From: an uncultured Angelakisella sp.
Lineage (GTDB): Bacteria > Bacillota > Clostridia > Oscillospirales > Ruminococcaceae
Direction: 5' to 3'
NCBI GenBank assembly: GCA_934524965.1
Contig: CAKSYU010000042.1
Location: 1 to 14,841 of the forward strand
Length of the DNA: 14,841 bases
Shown: piece by piece, positions 1 through 8,076 of the stretch
How positions within the stretch are numbered: the first letter of the stretch is position 1
How the letters are laid out: the number at the start of each line of letters is the position of its first letter
Translations under genes and position numbers: made by a program
Notes under the pieces: model-generated
Database searches by the model: none
Seen by the model: the letters and a program-made list of their open reading frames with translations, nothing else
What the model was told of the DNA's origin: nothing

Positions 1-23
1 GTACTCCTTTTGGCATAGCAAAA

Positions 24-70
24 CACCCCACTTGTTAGATAGTATATCATACTGTCTAACAAGTGGGGTG
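24..70. repeat. Long inverted repeat / hairpin upstream of miaB
   Basis: Two 22-base arms (24-45 and 49-70) are complementary except for one T·G pair at 40/54, and are separated by the three bases ATC. The arms begin CACCCCACTTG and end CAAGTGGGGTG. As RNA this would be a very stable rod; as DNA it is a near-perfect palindrome. No T-run follows the right arm directly on the + strand. On the - strand the arm is followed by TTTT. It could be part of a terminator for a gene left of the window, an operator, or a small palindromic repeat element. Its function is not determined. Confidence 0.85.
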
Positions 71-76
71 CTGTTC

Positions 77-105
77 ACAGCATGGGGTGTGCTGTTTCTT
101 TTTTT
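77..105 (+). terminator. Probable intrinsic terminator of the gene left of the window
   Basis: ACAGCA (77-82) pairs with TGCTGT (90-95) around a 7-base loop. A T-rich tract at 95-105 follows (three T, one C, seven T). It lies just right of the large hairpin at 24-70 and left of the miaB promoter, where an upstream operon would end. The 6-bp stem is short, so the neighbouring rod may contribute to termination. The segment TGCTG at 69-73 can pair with CAGCA (78-82) instead, so an attenuator-like alternative fold is possible. Confidence 0.5.
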
Positions 106-114
106 GCCAAGGTG

Positions 115-143
115 TTGCGGTTCGACGCAAAAAATGATACAAT
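115..143 (+). promoter_or_regulatory. Probable sigma-A promoter for miaB
   Basis: An extended -10 element, TG-A-TACAAT, lies at 135-143. A weak -35 match, TTGCGG (115-120), stands 17 bases upstream. An alternative -10, TATACT (143-148), overlaps it. Transcription would begin near 150, leaving a leader of about 35 bases before the TTG start at 184. The extended -10 is the strongest part of the call, because the -35 matches consensus at only three positions. Confidence 0.5.
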
Positions 144-183
144 ATACTGTGGACTATTCTCTGAATGAAAGGGTGTTGAAACC

Positions 184-1611
184 TTGGCCCAAGGCAAAAC
201 CGTCTCGCAGAATTTCCGCGAGCTCGGCGGTCAGCAGGACTATGCCGAAGCGATAAAAAAATACCTCAGCGAGCGCTATGAGACCCCACCTTTGGCGCAT
301 GTTCACTCCTACGGCTGCCAGCAGAGCGTCTATGATGGGGAACGTTTCAAGGGTGTTCTGGCGGAGCTGGGCTACGGCTTTACCGATGATATCCGGCAGG
401 CGGATCTGATCCTCTACAATACCTGTGCCGTGCGGGAAAACGCCGAGCAGCGGGTATTCGGCAATGTAGGGGCGCTCAAAGGTCTGAAAAAGAAAAAGCC
501 GGAGTTGGTCATTGCCCTTGCCGGCTGCATGACCGAGCAGCAGCAGGTCAGCGAAAAGCTGAAGATGAGCTACCCCTATGTCGATCTTGTCATGGGCAGC
601 AACGCCGCCGGTCGCCTGCCGGAGCTTTTATCCCGTGTGCTGCTGGAGGGACGGCGCAGTATCCGGCGGGACGCCGTGGAAAACGGCACCGATACCACCC
701 TGTACGAGGAGGTGCCGGTGCTGCACGAAAGCCGCTTCAAGGCATTCGTTCCGGTGATGTACGGCTGTGATAATTTCTGTTCCTACTGCATTGTACCCTT
801 CGTGCGCGGGCGCGAGCGCAGCCGCCTGCCTGCGGACGTCGCGCGCGAGGTGAAAAAGCTGGTGGAGAGCGGATGTCGGGATATCACCCTTTTGGGGCAG
901 AATGTCAATTCCTACGGCAAGGGGCTGGCGGAGCCGTGCAGCTTTGCCGAACTGCTGCGGCAGGTGAATGCCATCGAGGGGGATTTCCGGATCCGCTTTA
1001 TGACCAGCCACCCCAAGGACTGCACCAAAGAGCTGATCGACGCCATGGCGGAGTGCGATAAGGTGTGCAAGCACCTGCACCTGCCGGTGCAGAGCGGCAG
1101 TGACCGCATATTGACGGCAATGAACCGCCACTATGACCTGCGGCACTATGAGGAGCTGCTGGGCTACGCCAGAGAAAAGATCCCGCAGCTTTCGGTCACC
1201 AGCGATATCATCGTCGGGTTCCCGGGGGAAACACGGGAGGACTTTGAGAAAACGCTGGAGCTGGTGCGGCGGACAAGGTACAGCGCCTTGTTTACTTTCA
1301 TCTACTCACGGCGCAGCGGTACCGCCGCCGAAAAGCTGCCCGACCCTGTTCCCGCCGAGGAAAAGAGCCGCTGGTTCCGCGAGCTGCTGGATACGCAGGG
1401 TGCCATCGGCAGCGAGCTGCTGCGGGGCTATGTGGGCAAAACGCTGCGGGTGCTGGCGGAGGACGAGGGCAAGACCCCCGGAACGCTTACCTGCCGCAGC
1501 GAGGATAATACCATTGTGGAGGTCGCCGCACAGCCCGAGATGATCGGGGAATTTATGGAGGTGCGCATCACCGCCGCAATGAACTGGGCACTGCGCGGCG
1601 AGCGCATGTAA
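184..1611 (+). CDS. miaB: tRNA-2-methylthio-N6-dimethylallyladenosine synthase MiaB
   Basis: Cytoplasmic radical-SAM methylthiotransferase that converts i6A37 to ms2i6A37 in tRNAs reading UNN codons. The protein is 475 aa, normal for MiaB. The N-terminal UPF0004 domain (about 37-160) has Cys45, Cys81 and Cys115, the expected ligands of the auxiliary Fe-S cluster. The radical-SAM motif is Cys195-x3-Cys199-x2-Cys202 (YGCDNFCSYC). Later landmarks are SHPKD and HLHLPVQSGSD, and a C-terminal TRAM-like region follows. The start is TTG at 184, with AAAGGG (168-173) ten bases upstream. No better in-frame ATG or GTG lies near the N-terminal domain. The motif usually written GCQMN is GCQQS here. The gene is followed by a YmcA-like gene, the B. 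subtilis neighbourhood. MiaB rather than RimO or MtaB is favoured by the motifs and by the linked miaA. Confidence 0.95.
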   Translation: MAQGKTVSQNFRELGGQQDYAEAIKKYLSERYETPPLAHVHSYGCQQSVYDGERFKGVLAELGYGFTDDIRQADLILYNTCAVRENAEQRVFGNVGALKGLKKKKPELVIALAGCMTEQQQVSEKLKMSYPYVDLVMGSNAAGRLPELLSRVLLEGRRSIRRDAVENGTDTTLYEEVPVLHESRFKAFVPVMYGCDNFCSYCIVPFVRGRERSRLPADVAREVKKLVESGCRDITLLGQNVNSYGKGLAEPCSFAELLRQVNAIEGDFRIRFMTSHPKDCTKELIDAMAECDKVCKHLHLPVQSGSDRILTAMNRHYDLRHYEELLGYAREKIPQLSVTSDIIVGFPGETREDFEKTLELVRRTRYSALFTFIYSRRSGTAAEKLPDPVPAEEKSRWFRELLDTQGAIGSELLRGYVGKTLRVLAEDEGKTPGTLTCRSEDNTIVEVAAQPEMIGEFMEVRITAAMNWALRGERM

Positions 1612-1676
1612 GCCAAAACAAAACCAAGTAAACCAAAGCTGAAAATATAAATTCAAGCCAAACGGAGGATAAAACG

Positions 1677-2087
1677 ATGACTTACAACGAACTGGTAGAG
1701 AAAGCAAGAGAGCTGGGTGTCGCCATTCAGGATACCGATGAATTCACCGCGTTTATCGTGGCAAAGACCGCCGCGGATAAAAGCGAGAAGCTGCAGGATA
1801 AGCTGGGACAGTTCAACCTGAAAAAGCTGGATCTCAACCGTGCCATCATTGCCGATGAAAAGGACAACGAGAAGATCGCCGCGTTGAACGCCGAGGTGAA
1901 AAAGCTGTACGAGGAGATCGTGAGCGACCCGTTGATGATCGCCTACTCCACCACCAAGGACGAGCTGGATAATGTGGTGCGCTTTATCATGCAGATCATT
2001 CAGGGCAGCGCCAGCGGCGAGAACCCCTACGAGATCGAGGAACAGTCCTGCGGCGGAGACTGCTCCGCCTGCGGCGGCTGCCACTAA
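1677..2087 (+). CDS. YlbF/YmcA (Ric) family protein with C-terminal cysteine cluster
   Basis: Small 136-aa, mostly helical protein of the YlbF/YmcA family (Com_YlbF, DUF964). In B. subtilis, YmcA, YlbF and YaaT form the Ric complex, which affects RNase Y-dependent mRNA processing and Spo0A activation and carries Fe-S clusters. Predicted helices cover about 3-110. The last 12 residues hold Cys125-x3-Cys129-x2-Cys132-x2-Cys135 and end in His136, a plausible metal or Fe-S site. The ATG at 1677 has GGAGG (1664-1668) eight bases upstream. The position between miaB and mutS mirrors B. subtilis ymcA, so a RicA-like role is inferred. The sequence alone does not separate YmcA from YlbF, so no symbol is given. 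It is probably co-transcribed with miaB across a 65-base A/C-rich spacer. Confidence 0.85.
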   Translation: MTYNELVEKARELGVAIQDTDEFTAFIVAKTAADKSEKLQDKLGQFNLKKLDLNRAIIADEKDNEKIAALNAEVKKLYEEIVSDPLMIAYSTTKDELDNVVRFIMQIIQGSASGENPYEIEEQSCGGDCSACGGCH

Positions 2088-2132
2088 GGAAGCAAAACCG
2101 ACCGACCGAATGACAAAAAAGAGGGTGCCGAA

Positions 2133-4748
2133 ATGTCGCTGATACCGCAGGACCGCAGTAAATTATCCCCCATGATGCAGCAGTATCTTTCCATGAAGGA
2201 CGAGCATCGTGACCAGATCCTCATGTTCCGTCTCGGAGATTTCTACGAGATGTTCTTTGATGACGCCGTGACCGCCTCCCGTGAGCTGGAGCTGACGCTG
2301 ACCGGCAGGGACTGCGGGCTGCCGGAGCGCGCCCCGATGTGTGGTGTGCCCTACCACAGCGTGGATAATTACATTGCCCGACTGGTGAAAAAGGGGTACA
2401 AGGTCGCTATCTGCGAGCAGATGGAAAACCCCGCGCTGGCAAAGGGCATGGTCAAGCGGGACATTGTGCGGGTGGTGACGCCCGGCACCCTGATGGAAGC
2501 CAGTATGCTGGAGGAGGGCAGCAATAACTACATTTGCAGCCTGTGCCCGGCAGACGACCGCTGCGGGCTTGCCTTCGCCGATATTTCCACCGGCAGCGTG
2601 CTGGTCACCGAGGTTTCCGGCGAGATGGCGGTCATCAATGAGCTGGGCAAATATACCCCGCACGAGGTCATCTATGCCGAGGAGCTGCCGAACCTGCGCT
2701 CGGTGGTCGGCTTTCTCAAGGACCGTCTGTGCTGCGCGGCACAGGCGGGCGATGCCGCAGCCTACACCGAGGAAATGGCGAAAAAGCTGGTAACGGAGCA
2801 GTTCGGCGCGGATACCGTGACCCGACTGGCGGGCACCCTTTTGGCGGTGCGCGCGCTGGGCGGGCTGATGGCGTACCTGAAGGTGACGCAGTTCACCGGT
2901 CTGGAGCGCCTGCTGGAGGCGAAAAGCTACCTGCCGCAGGAATATATGCGGTTAGATGTTGCGGCACGCCGCAACCTGGAGCTGACCGAGACGATGCGCA
3001 GCCGCGAAAAGCGGGGAACGCTTTTCTGGGTGCTGGATAAGACCAAGACCTCGATGGGACGGCGGCTGCTGCGCTCCTCCATCGAGCAGCCGCTCCTTTC
3101 GGTCAATGCCATCAACCGGCGGCTGCACGCTGTGACTGAACTGACAAGGAATAGTATTCTGATCAGCGAGTTGGCAGCAGATTTGGACGGGGTATATGAC
3201 TTGGAGCGATTGATGACCCGTGTCGTATACGGAAATCCCCCTGTGAAGGATATGGTGGCATTGGGACAGACCGCAATGCGGCTTCCCGCCATCAAGGAGT
3301 TGATGGGGGAGGTACAGTGCGCTCTGTTGCGGGAGATTGAACAGAATATCGATCCCTTGGAAGATGTGGCGCGTCTCATCGGTTCCGCTATTGATCAGGA
3401 CAGCGAGATTCCGCTCAAAGAGGGCGGCGTCATTCGAGAGGGGTATGATAAAGCACTGGACGAGGCACGTCACCTCTCAAAAGATATTCGTGGTATTTTG
3501 GCGGAGATAGAGGAACGGGAAAAGGAAGCGACGGGGATCCGGACACTGCGCATCGGCTATAACCGTGTATTCGGCTATTACATCGAGGTCTCCAATTCCT
3601 TCAAGGATCAGGTGCCGGCGCACTATATCCGCAAGCAGACCCTGACCAACGCCGAGCGGTATATCACCGAGGAGATCAAGGAGCTGGAGGAGCGGGTACT
3701 GCACGCCCAGCAGGACGCCATCGACCGTGCCGCCGAGCTGTACGAGCAGGTGCGGGTAACGGTGGCGGCGGAGCTGCCGCGGATCCAGCAGACGGCTGCG
3801 GCGGTAGCGGGGCTGGATATGCTGTGCAGCTTTGCCAGCGTGGCACTGAATAACAACTACTGCTGCCCCACGGTAGATCTTTCCGATGAGATCGAGATCA
3901 GCGAGGGGCGGCACCCCGTGGTGGAGCAGCTATTGGACGGTGTGCCCTTTGTGCCCAATGATACAAGACTGAATAACCGGGAAAACCAGATCGCCGTGCT
4001 GACCGGTCCCAACATGGCGGGTAAATCCACCTATATGCGGCAGGTGGCGCTTATCGTGCTCATGGCGCAGATCGGTTCCTTTGTGCCGGCGGCAAGCGCA
4101 AAGATCGGCATAGTGGACGGTATTTATACCCGTGTGGGTGCCAGTGACGACCTGACCACCGGACAGTCCACCTTTATGGTGGAAATGAGCGAGGTGGCGG
4201 CGATCCTGCGGGAGGCGACCGAAAAGAGCCTGCTGATTCTTGATGAAATCGGGCGGGGAACCTCCACCTACGATGGTATGAGCATTGCCCGTGCCGTGAT
4301 AGAGTACATCGCCGACCGCAAAAAGCTGGGCGCCAAGACACTGTTTGCCACCCATTACCATGAACTGACCGAGCTGGAGGAACTGATCCCATGTGTGCGG
4401 AACTATAATGTGGCGGTGAAGAAGCGCGGCGAAGATATTGTCTTTCTGCGGCGCATCATTCCCGGCGGTGTGGACGAAAGCTACGGCATCGAGGTCTCCA
4501 AGCTGGCGGGGATTCCCCGCTGGGTCATCGACCGTGCCTATGAGGTGCTGTCCTCCCTGGAGGAGGGGCAGGCGGTGAGCGAGGCAAAGGTACATACCCG
4601 TGTAAAGCCGCAGGAGGAAAGCGAGCAGCTTTACTTTGTGGACGAAAAGGCGGAGACCATCAAAAAACGGCTGCGCAGCGCCGACCCCAACACTCTGACG
4701 CCCATCGAGGCGCTGAACCTCATCTATGAGCTGAAAAAGCTGCTGTGA
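2133..4748 (+). CDS. mutS: DNA mismatch repair protein MutS
   Basis: Mismatch-recognition ATPase that binds mispairs as a dimer and recruits MutL. The length of 871 aa is typical. The N-terminal domain has the mismatch-probing Phe-x-Glu motif (GDFYEMF, Phe37 and Glu39). The connector, core and clamp domains follow. The ATPase has a Walker A (TGPNMAGKST, about 624-633), a Walker B with Asp704-Glu705 (LLILDEIGRGTS) and the FATHYHEL switch. The ATG at 2133 is preceded by GAGGG. Residues about 333-470 (bases about 3129-3540) use clearly different codons: by hand count 9 of 17 leucines are TTG, while flanking parts are nearly all CTG. That points to a recombined segment. The protein stays in frame with no broken motif. 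mutL follows after 158 bases. Confidence 0.97.
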   Translation: MSLIPQDRSKLSPMMQQYLSMKDEHRDQILMFRLGDFYEMFFDDAVTASRELELTLTGRDCGLPERAPMCGVPYHSVDNYIARLVKKGYKVAICEQMENPALAKGMVKRDIVRVVTPGTLMEASMLEEGSNNYICSLCPADDRCGLAFADISTGSVLVTEVSGEMAVINELGKYTPHEVIYAEELPNLRSVVGFLKDRLCCAAQAGDAAAYTEEMAKKLVTEQFGADTVTRLAGTLLAVRALGGLMAYLKVTQFTGLERLLEAKSYLPQEYMRLDVAARRNLELTETMRSREKRGTLFWVLDKTKTSMGRRLLRSSIEQPLLSVNAINRRLHAVTELTRNSILISELAADLDGVYDLERLMTRVVYGNPPVKDMVALGQTAMRLPAIKELMGEVQCALLREIEQNIDPLEDVARLIGSAIDQDSEIPLKEGGVIREGYDKALDEARHLSKDIRGILAEIEEREKEATGIRTLRIGYNRVFGYYIEVSNSFKDQVPAHYIRKQTLTNAERYITEEIKELEERVLHAQQDAIDRAAELYEQVRVTVAAELPRIQQTAAAVAGLDMLCSFASVALNNNYCCPTVDLSDEIEISEGRHPVVEQLLDGVPFVPNDTRLNNRENQIAVLTGPNMAGKSTYMRQVALIVLMAQIGSFVPAASAKIGIVDGIYTRVGASDDLTTGQSTFMVEMSEVAAILREATEKSLLILDEIGRGTSTYDGMSIARAVIEYIADRKKLGAKTLFATHYHELTELEELIPCVRNYNVAVKKRGEDIVFLRRIIPGGVDESYGIEVSKLAGIPRWVIDRAYEVLSSLEEGQAVSEAKVHTRVKPQEESEQLYFVDEKAETIKKRLRSADPNTLTPIEALNLIYELKKLL

Positions 4749-4787
4749 CGGGTCGCCCGCCGCAGAGCGGGCGAGGGTTGCCCGTCA
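4746..4787 (+). repeat. GC-rich hairpin at the mutS stop codon
   Basis: TGACGGG (4746-4752, containing the mutS TGA) pairs with CCCGTCA (4781-4787). The inner arm TCGCCCGC (4753-4760) pairs with GCGGGCGA (4767-4774) around a 6-base loop, leaving six bases (4775-4780) bulged. A second small hairpin follows, with GGCGC at 4808-4812 and GCGCC at 4818-4822. There is no T-run, so this is not a standard terminator. It may protect or process the mutS 3' end, or be a REP-like element. The rest of the mutS-mutL gap is A-rich and holds the mutL ribosome site. Confidence 0.6.
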
Positions 4788-4906
4788 GGGTCAGCCCGAG
4801 GGTGAGCGGCGCGGCGGGCGCCGGATAAGCAAAAGACAAAGGCAAAGAAAATAAATGCGAAAAAACAGAACACATTGGCAGATAAACGGCCCAAGGAGGT
4901 GAGCCT

Positions 4907-7087
4907 GTGCCGAAGATAAACATACTGGATCGAGAGACTGCGGAGCTGATCGCGGCGGGGGAAGTGATAGAACGCCCTGCCTCGGTGGTGAAGGAGCTGG
5001 TGGAGAACGCCATTGATGCCGGAGCGACCGCCGTTACGGTGGAGATTGGGCACGGCGGGGTACGGCTCATACGGGTCAGCGATAACGGTTGCGGCATCGA
5101 GCGGGAAGATGTGCCCAAGGCATTCCTGCGGCACGCCACCAGCAAGGTGCTGCGTCCGGAGGATCTTGACCGCATCGGGACGCTGGGGTTCCGCGGGGAG
5201 GCGCTCGCCTCCATCTGCGCAGTGAGCGAAACGGAAATACTGACCCGCGCGGCGACCGAGGAGATCGGGACAAGGTATACGCTGGCAGGCGAATGTGCCG
5301 GAGAGCTGGCGGAGGCAGGCTGTCCGGTGGGCACCACCATTACGGTGAAAAACCTGTTCTACAATGTGCCGGCAAGAATGAAATTCCTGAAGAAGGACAG
5401 CACCGAGGGCACGGCGGTGGCAACCCTGATGGACCGGCTGGCGCTTTCCCACCCCGAGATCGCCTTTAAGCTTATTCGGGAAAAGGAAGTGAAGCTGGCG
5501 ACACCCGGCAGCGGCGACCTGCTGGCGACCATTTTTGCCGTGTACGGCAATGAGTTCGGGCGGGGGCTGATACCGGTGGAGTGCGAAAGCGGCTTTATGC
5601 GGGTCAGCGGATATCTGGCAAGACCGGAATGCTGCCGCCCCTCCCGCAGCATGGAGCATTTTTTCATCAACAATCGCTATGTGAAAAGTGTTACCATCAT
5701 GGCAGCGGTAGAGGAAAGCTACCGCAATCACATCATGGTGGGGAAGTACCCGGGCTGCATCATCAACCTGATGGTAGATCCCTCACAGGTAGATGTGAAT
5801 GTCCACCCTGCCAAGCTGGAGGTAAAGCTGAGCGACGAGCGCGCGGTCTTTGACGCGGTGGTGAATGCCTGCCGCGGTGCCCTGAACAACATGAACCGCA
5901 CCGTGGCGGTGCGTGATGTCGGTGGCAAGCGCTTTAGTGAATTCGAGCTGTATAACCGCCCCACCGAGGGGACACAGACCCGTATGACGGCGGAGCAGTA
6001 CCGTGCCTTGGCGGGTCGTCTGCCAAGCGAAAAGAGCGGCGGCACGGGCGGCTATGCTACACTGCAAAGCGGCGGCGGAAGCGGGGAGTACCGCAAAAAT
6101 CTGCCGCCCAAGGGGACAAGCTACGGCATGGGTACCCAGCCGCCGGCAGAACCGAGAAAATGGGAGCCGGTGCAAACAGAATCCCCGCAGATCGACCGGA
6201 ATACAGCAGGCAACGAACCTGTAAAGGAAGTTGGCTATACAGAGAAAGACCGGCAGGAACGCTGTGCCGGCGCGGCTGAAGCGGCAAAGGAACACCACGA
6301 GGCAGTAACGCTGCCCGCTGTGGGCGGCAAGCCGGTGGTAACGGAGCCGCTGGCACCGGCAGAGACGCCTGCCGAGCGGACGGAGGAACGGCATGAACCG
6401 GTGACACTGCCGCTGCACGGCGGCAAGCCGATCGTGATTGATGTGCCTGCGCCCGTGACAGAACCGGCGGCGGAGAGCGATGCCGAACTGTCCGAGGAGC
6501 AGCGGGAGGAACCGGATTACCGCCTGATCGGGGAGGTATTTGCTACCTACCTGCTGGCGGAGTGCGGCAATGAAATGCTGTTGATCGATAAGCATGCCGC
6601 CCATGAGAGGATCCTATTTAACCGGCTGAAGCGCCAGCACCAGAGCGGCACGGTGCAGCGGCAGGTGCTGCTGACCCCGCTGACCATCACGATGCCGCGG
6701 GAGCTGTATGATGCCGCCATGAAGAACCTGGACTGCTTTGACCGCGCGGGCTTTGCTGTAGAGGATTTCGGTGAGGGGTGCTTGCGGGTGCGGGAAGTTC
6801 CTGCCGTACTGGAGGATATGCCTGCGGAAGACCTTTTGACCGAGCTGTGCGAGCGTCTGCTGCACCGCGGCGGCATGGACGAGGAAGCCATCTACGATGA
6901 CCTGTATCATTCCGTGGCGTGCAAGGCTGCCATCAAGGGGAATATCCCCTCGCGGGAGCGGGAACAGCAGGAGCTTTTGCGGCTGCTGAAGGAGGACCCG
7001 ACGGTGCGCAACTGCCCGCACGGCAGACCGGTAGCGATCGTCATTACCCGTCGGGAGCTGGAAAGAATGTTCGGACGGATCGTTTGA
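4907..7087 (+). CDS. mutL: DNA mismatch repair endonuclease/ATPase MutL
   Basis: MutS-activated GHKL ATPase that licenses strand removal and, in species lacking MutH, nicks DNA itself. The protein is 726 aa, rather long, because of a linker at about 345-525. The N-terminal ATPase has KELVENAIDAGA (Glu30, Asn34), DNGCGI, HATSKV and GFRGEAL. The C-terminal dimerisation/nuclease domain has Asp561-Lys-His-Ala with Glu567, Cys672 in ACKAA, and Cys703-Pro-His-Gly-Arg-Pro. The nuclease motif is usually DQHA-x2-E-x4-E; here the last glutamate is Asn572. The linker holds two copies of a 17-residue motif. The start is GTG at 4907, behind a near-perfect AAGGAGGTGA at 4893-4902. It is in an operon with mutS and miaA. 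Confidence 0.97.
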   Translation: MPKINILDRETAELIAAGEVIERPASVVKELVENAIDAGATAVTVEIGHGGVRLIRVSDNGCGIEREDVPKAFLRHATSKVLRPEDLDRIGTLGFRGEALASICAVSETEILTRAATEEIGTRYTLAGECAGELAEAGCPVGTTITVKNLFYNVPARMKFLKKDSTEGTAVATLMDRLALSHPEIAFKLIREKEVKLATPGSGDLLATIFAVYGNEFGRGLIPVECESGFMRVSGYLARPECCRPSRSMEHFFINNRYVKSVTIMAAVEESYRNHIMVGKYPGCIINLMVDPSQVDVNVHPAKLEVKLSDERAVFDAVVNACRGALNNMNRTVAVRDVGGKRFSEFELYNRPTEGTQTRMTAEQYRALAGRLPSEKSGGTGGYATLQSGGGSGEYRKNLPPKGTSYGMGTQPPAEPRKWEPVQTESPQIDRNTAGNEPVKEVGYTEKDRQERCAGAAEAAKEHHEAVTLPAVGGKPVVTEPLAPAETPAERTEERHEPVTLPLHGGKPIVIDVPAPVTEPAAESDAELSEEQREEPDYRLIGEVFATYLLAECGNEMLLIDKHAAHERILFNRLKRQHQSGTVQRQVLLTPLTITMPRELYDAAMKNLDCFDRAGFAVEDFGEGCLRVREVPAVLEDMPAEDLLTELCERLLHRGGMDEEAIYDDLYHSVACKAAIKGNIPSREREQQELLRLLKEDPTVRNCPHGRPVAIVITRRELERMFGRIV
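6290..6436 (+). repeat. Tandem 32-residue repeat in the MutL linker
   Basis: Residues 462-478 (EHHEAVTLPAVGGKPVV, bases 6290-6340) recur as residues 494-510 (ERHEPVTLPLHGGKPIV, bases 6386-6436). The period is exactly 96 bases. The shared core is H-E-x-V-T-L-P-x-x-G-G-K-P-(V/I)-V, and the residues between the copies are Pro/Ala/Glu-rich. The DNA of the copies has diverged, so this is either an old duplication or a selected short linear motif in an otherwise disordered linker. Confidence 0.8.
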
Positions 7088-7125
7088 TGACATGATATTT
7101 GAACTTTGCAGAAGGGGGAAGCGCT

Positions 7126-8076
7126 GTGCGGCTGAAGCCGAATACGCTTATAGTGGTGGCGGGTCCGACCGCTTCCGGCAAAACGGCGCTTGCCATAGAG
7201 ATCGCAAAGGCACTGGACGGCGAGATCGTTTCCGCCGACAGTATGCAGATCTATGAGGGTATGGATATCGCCACGGCAAAGCCCACACCGGAGGAACTGG
7301 CGGAGGTGCCGCATCATCTCATCGGTTTTTTGCCGGTGGAGAAACCCTTTTCGGTGGCGGACTACGCTGCCATGGCAAGGGACGCCATCAACGATATCCT
7401 GCACCGTGGAAAGGTGCCGGTGCTGTGCGGCGGCACGGGGCTTTACATCAAAGCCATCGTGGACAATGTGCAGTACAGCGAGGAGATCCCAGGCGATGAG
7501 GCATTGCGGGAACGGCTGCGGCTGCTGGCGGAGCGGGAAGGAAACGAAGCCCTGTGGCGGCGGCTGGAGGCGACTGACCCCGAGACCGCGAAGCGGATCC
7601 ACCCCAATAATGTGGGGCGGGTCATTCGCGCCATCGAGGTGATGGAGGTCAGCGGACGCTCAATACGGGAGCATGAAGCCGACAGCCTGCGGGAGCCGTG
7701 TCCTTACCATGTGATCGAGCTGGGGCTGCGTTATCATGACCGTGAGACGCTGTATGAGCGAATCAACCGGCGGGTGGACAAAATGGTGGAGATGGGTCTG
7801 CCCGAGGAGGTAAAAGCAGCGCGGGAGAACGGGTTGACCGCGACGGCGGCGCAAGCCATCGGCTGCAAGGAGCTGTATGGCTGGCTGGACGGGGAGGAAA
7901 CACTGGAACAGGCGCTGGAAAAGCTGAAGCAGAGCACTCGCCGCTATGCCAAGCGGCAGCTGACATGGTTTGGCGCGGATAAGCGGATACACTGGATAGA
8001 GCCGGATACGCTGGAAAACGGCGAAACGGCACTGGACAAGGCAATGGAGATCCTGAAAAAGGAGGGTACGGCGTGA
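7126..8076 (+). CDS. miaA: tRNA dimethylallyltransferase MiaA
   Basis: Transfers the dimethylallyl group from DMAPP to N6 of A37 in tRNAs with A36-A37-A38, making i6A, the substrate of MiaB. From this start the protein is 316 aa, the usual size. The P-loop is GPTASGKT (13-20). Next come SADSMQIYEGMDIATAKP (Asp38 at the DSxQxY motif), HHLIGF, CGGTGLYIKA, and the C-terminal RRYAKRQLTWF region. The reading frame is open from a TTG at 7099. GTG at 7126 is preferred because GAAGGGGGA (7111-7119) lies six bases upstream and the family motif begins soon after. The last four bases overlap the next gene (GTGA at 8073-8076). hfq, a common follower of miaA, is absent. Confidence 0.95.
   Translation: MRLKPNTLIVVAGPTASGKTALAIEIAKALDGEIVSADSMQIYEGMDIATAKPTPEELAEVPHHLIGFLPVEKPFSVADYAAMARDAINDILHRGKVPVLCGGTGLYIKAIVDNVQYSEEIPGDEALRERLRLLAEREGNEALWRRLEATDPETAKRIHPNNVGRVIRAIEVMEVSGRSIREHEADSLREPCPYHVIELGLRYHDRETLYERINRRVDKMVEMGLPEEVKAARENGLTATAAQAIGCKELYGWLDGEETLEQALEKLKQSTRRYAKRQLTWFGADKRIHWIEPDTLENGETALDKAMEILKKEGTA

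Noticed and set aside
32..256. Small + strand reading frame through the hairpin region, possible leader peptide
   Set aside because: It starts inside the palindrome, has no ribosome site, crosses the terminator-like T-run and runs into miaB in another frame.
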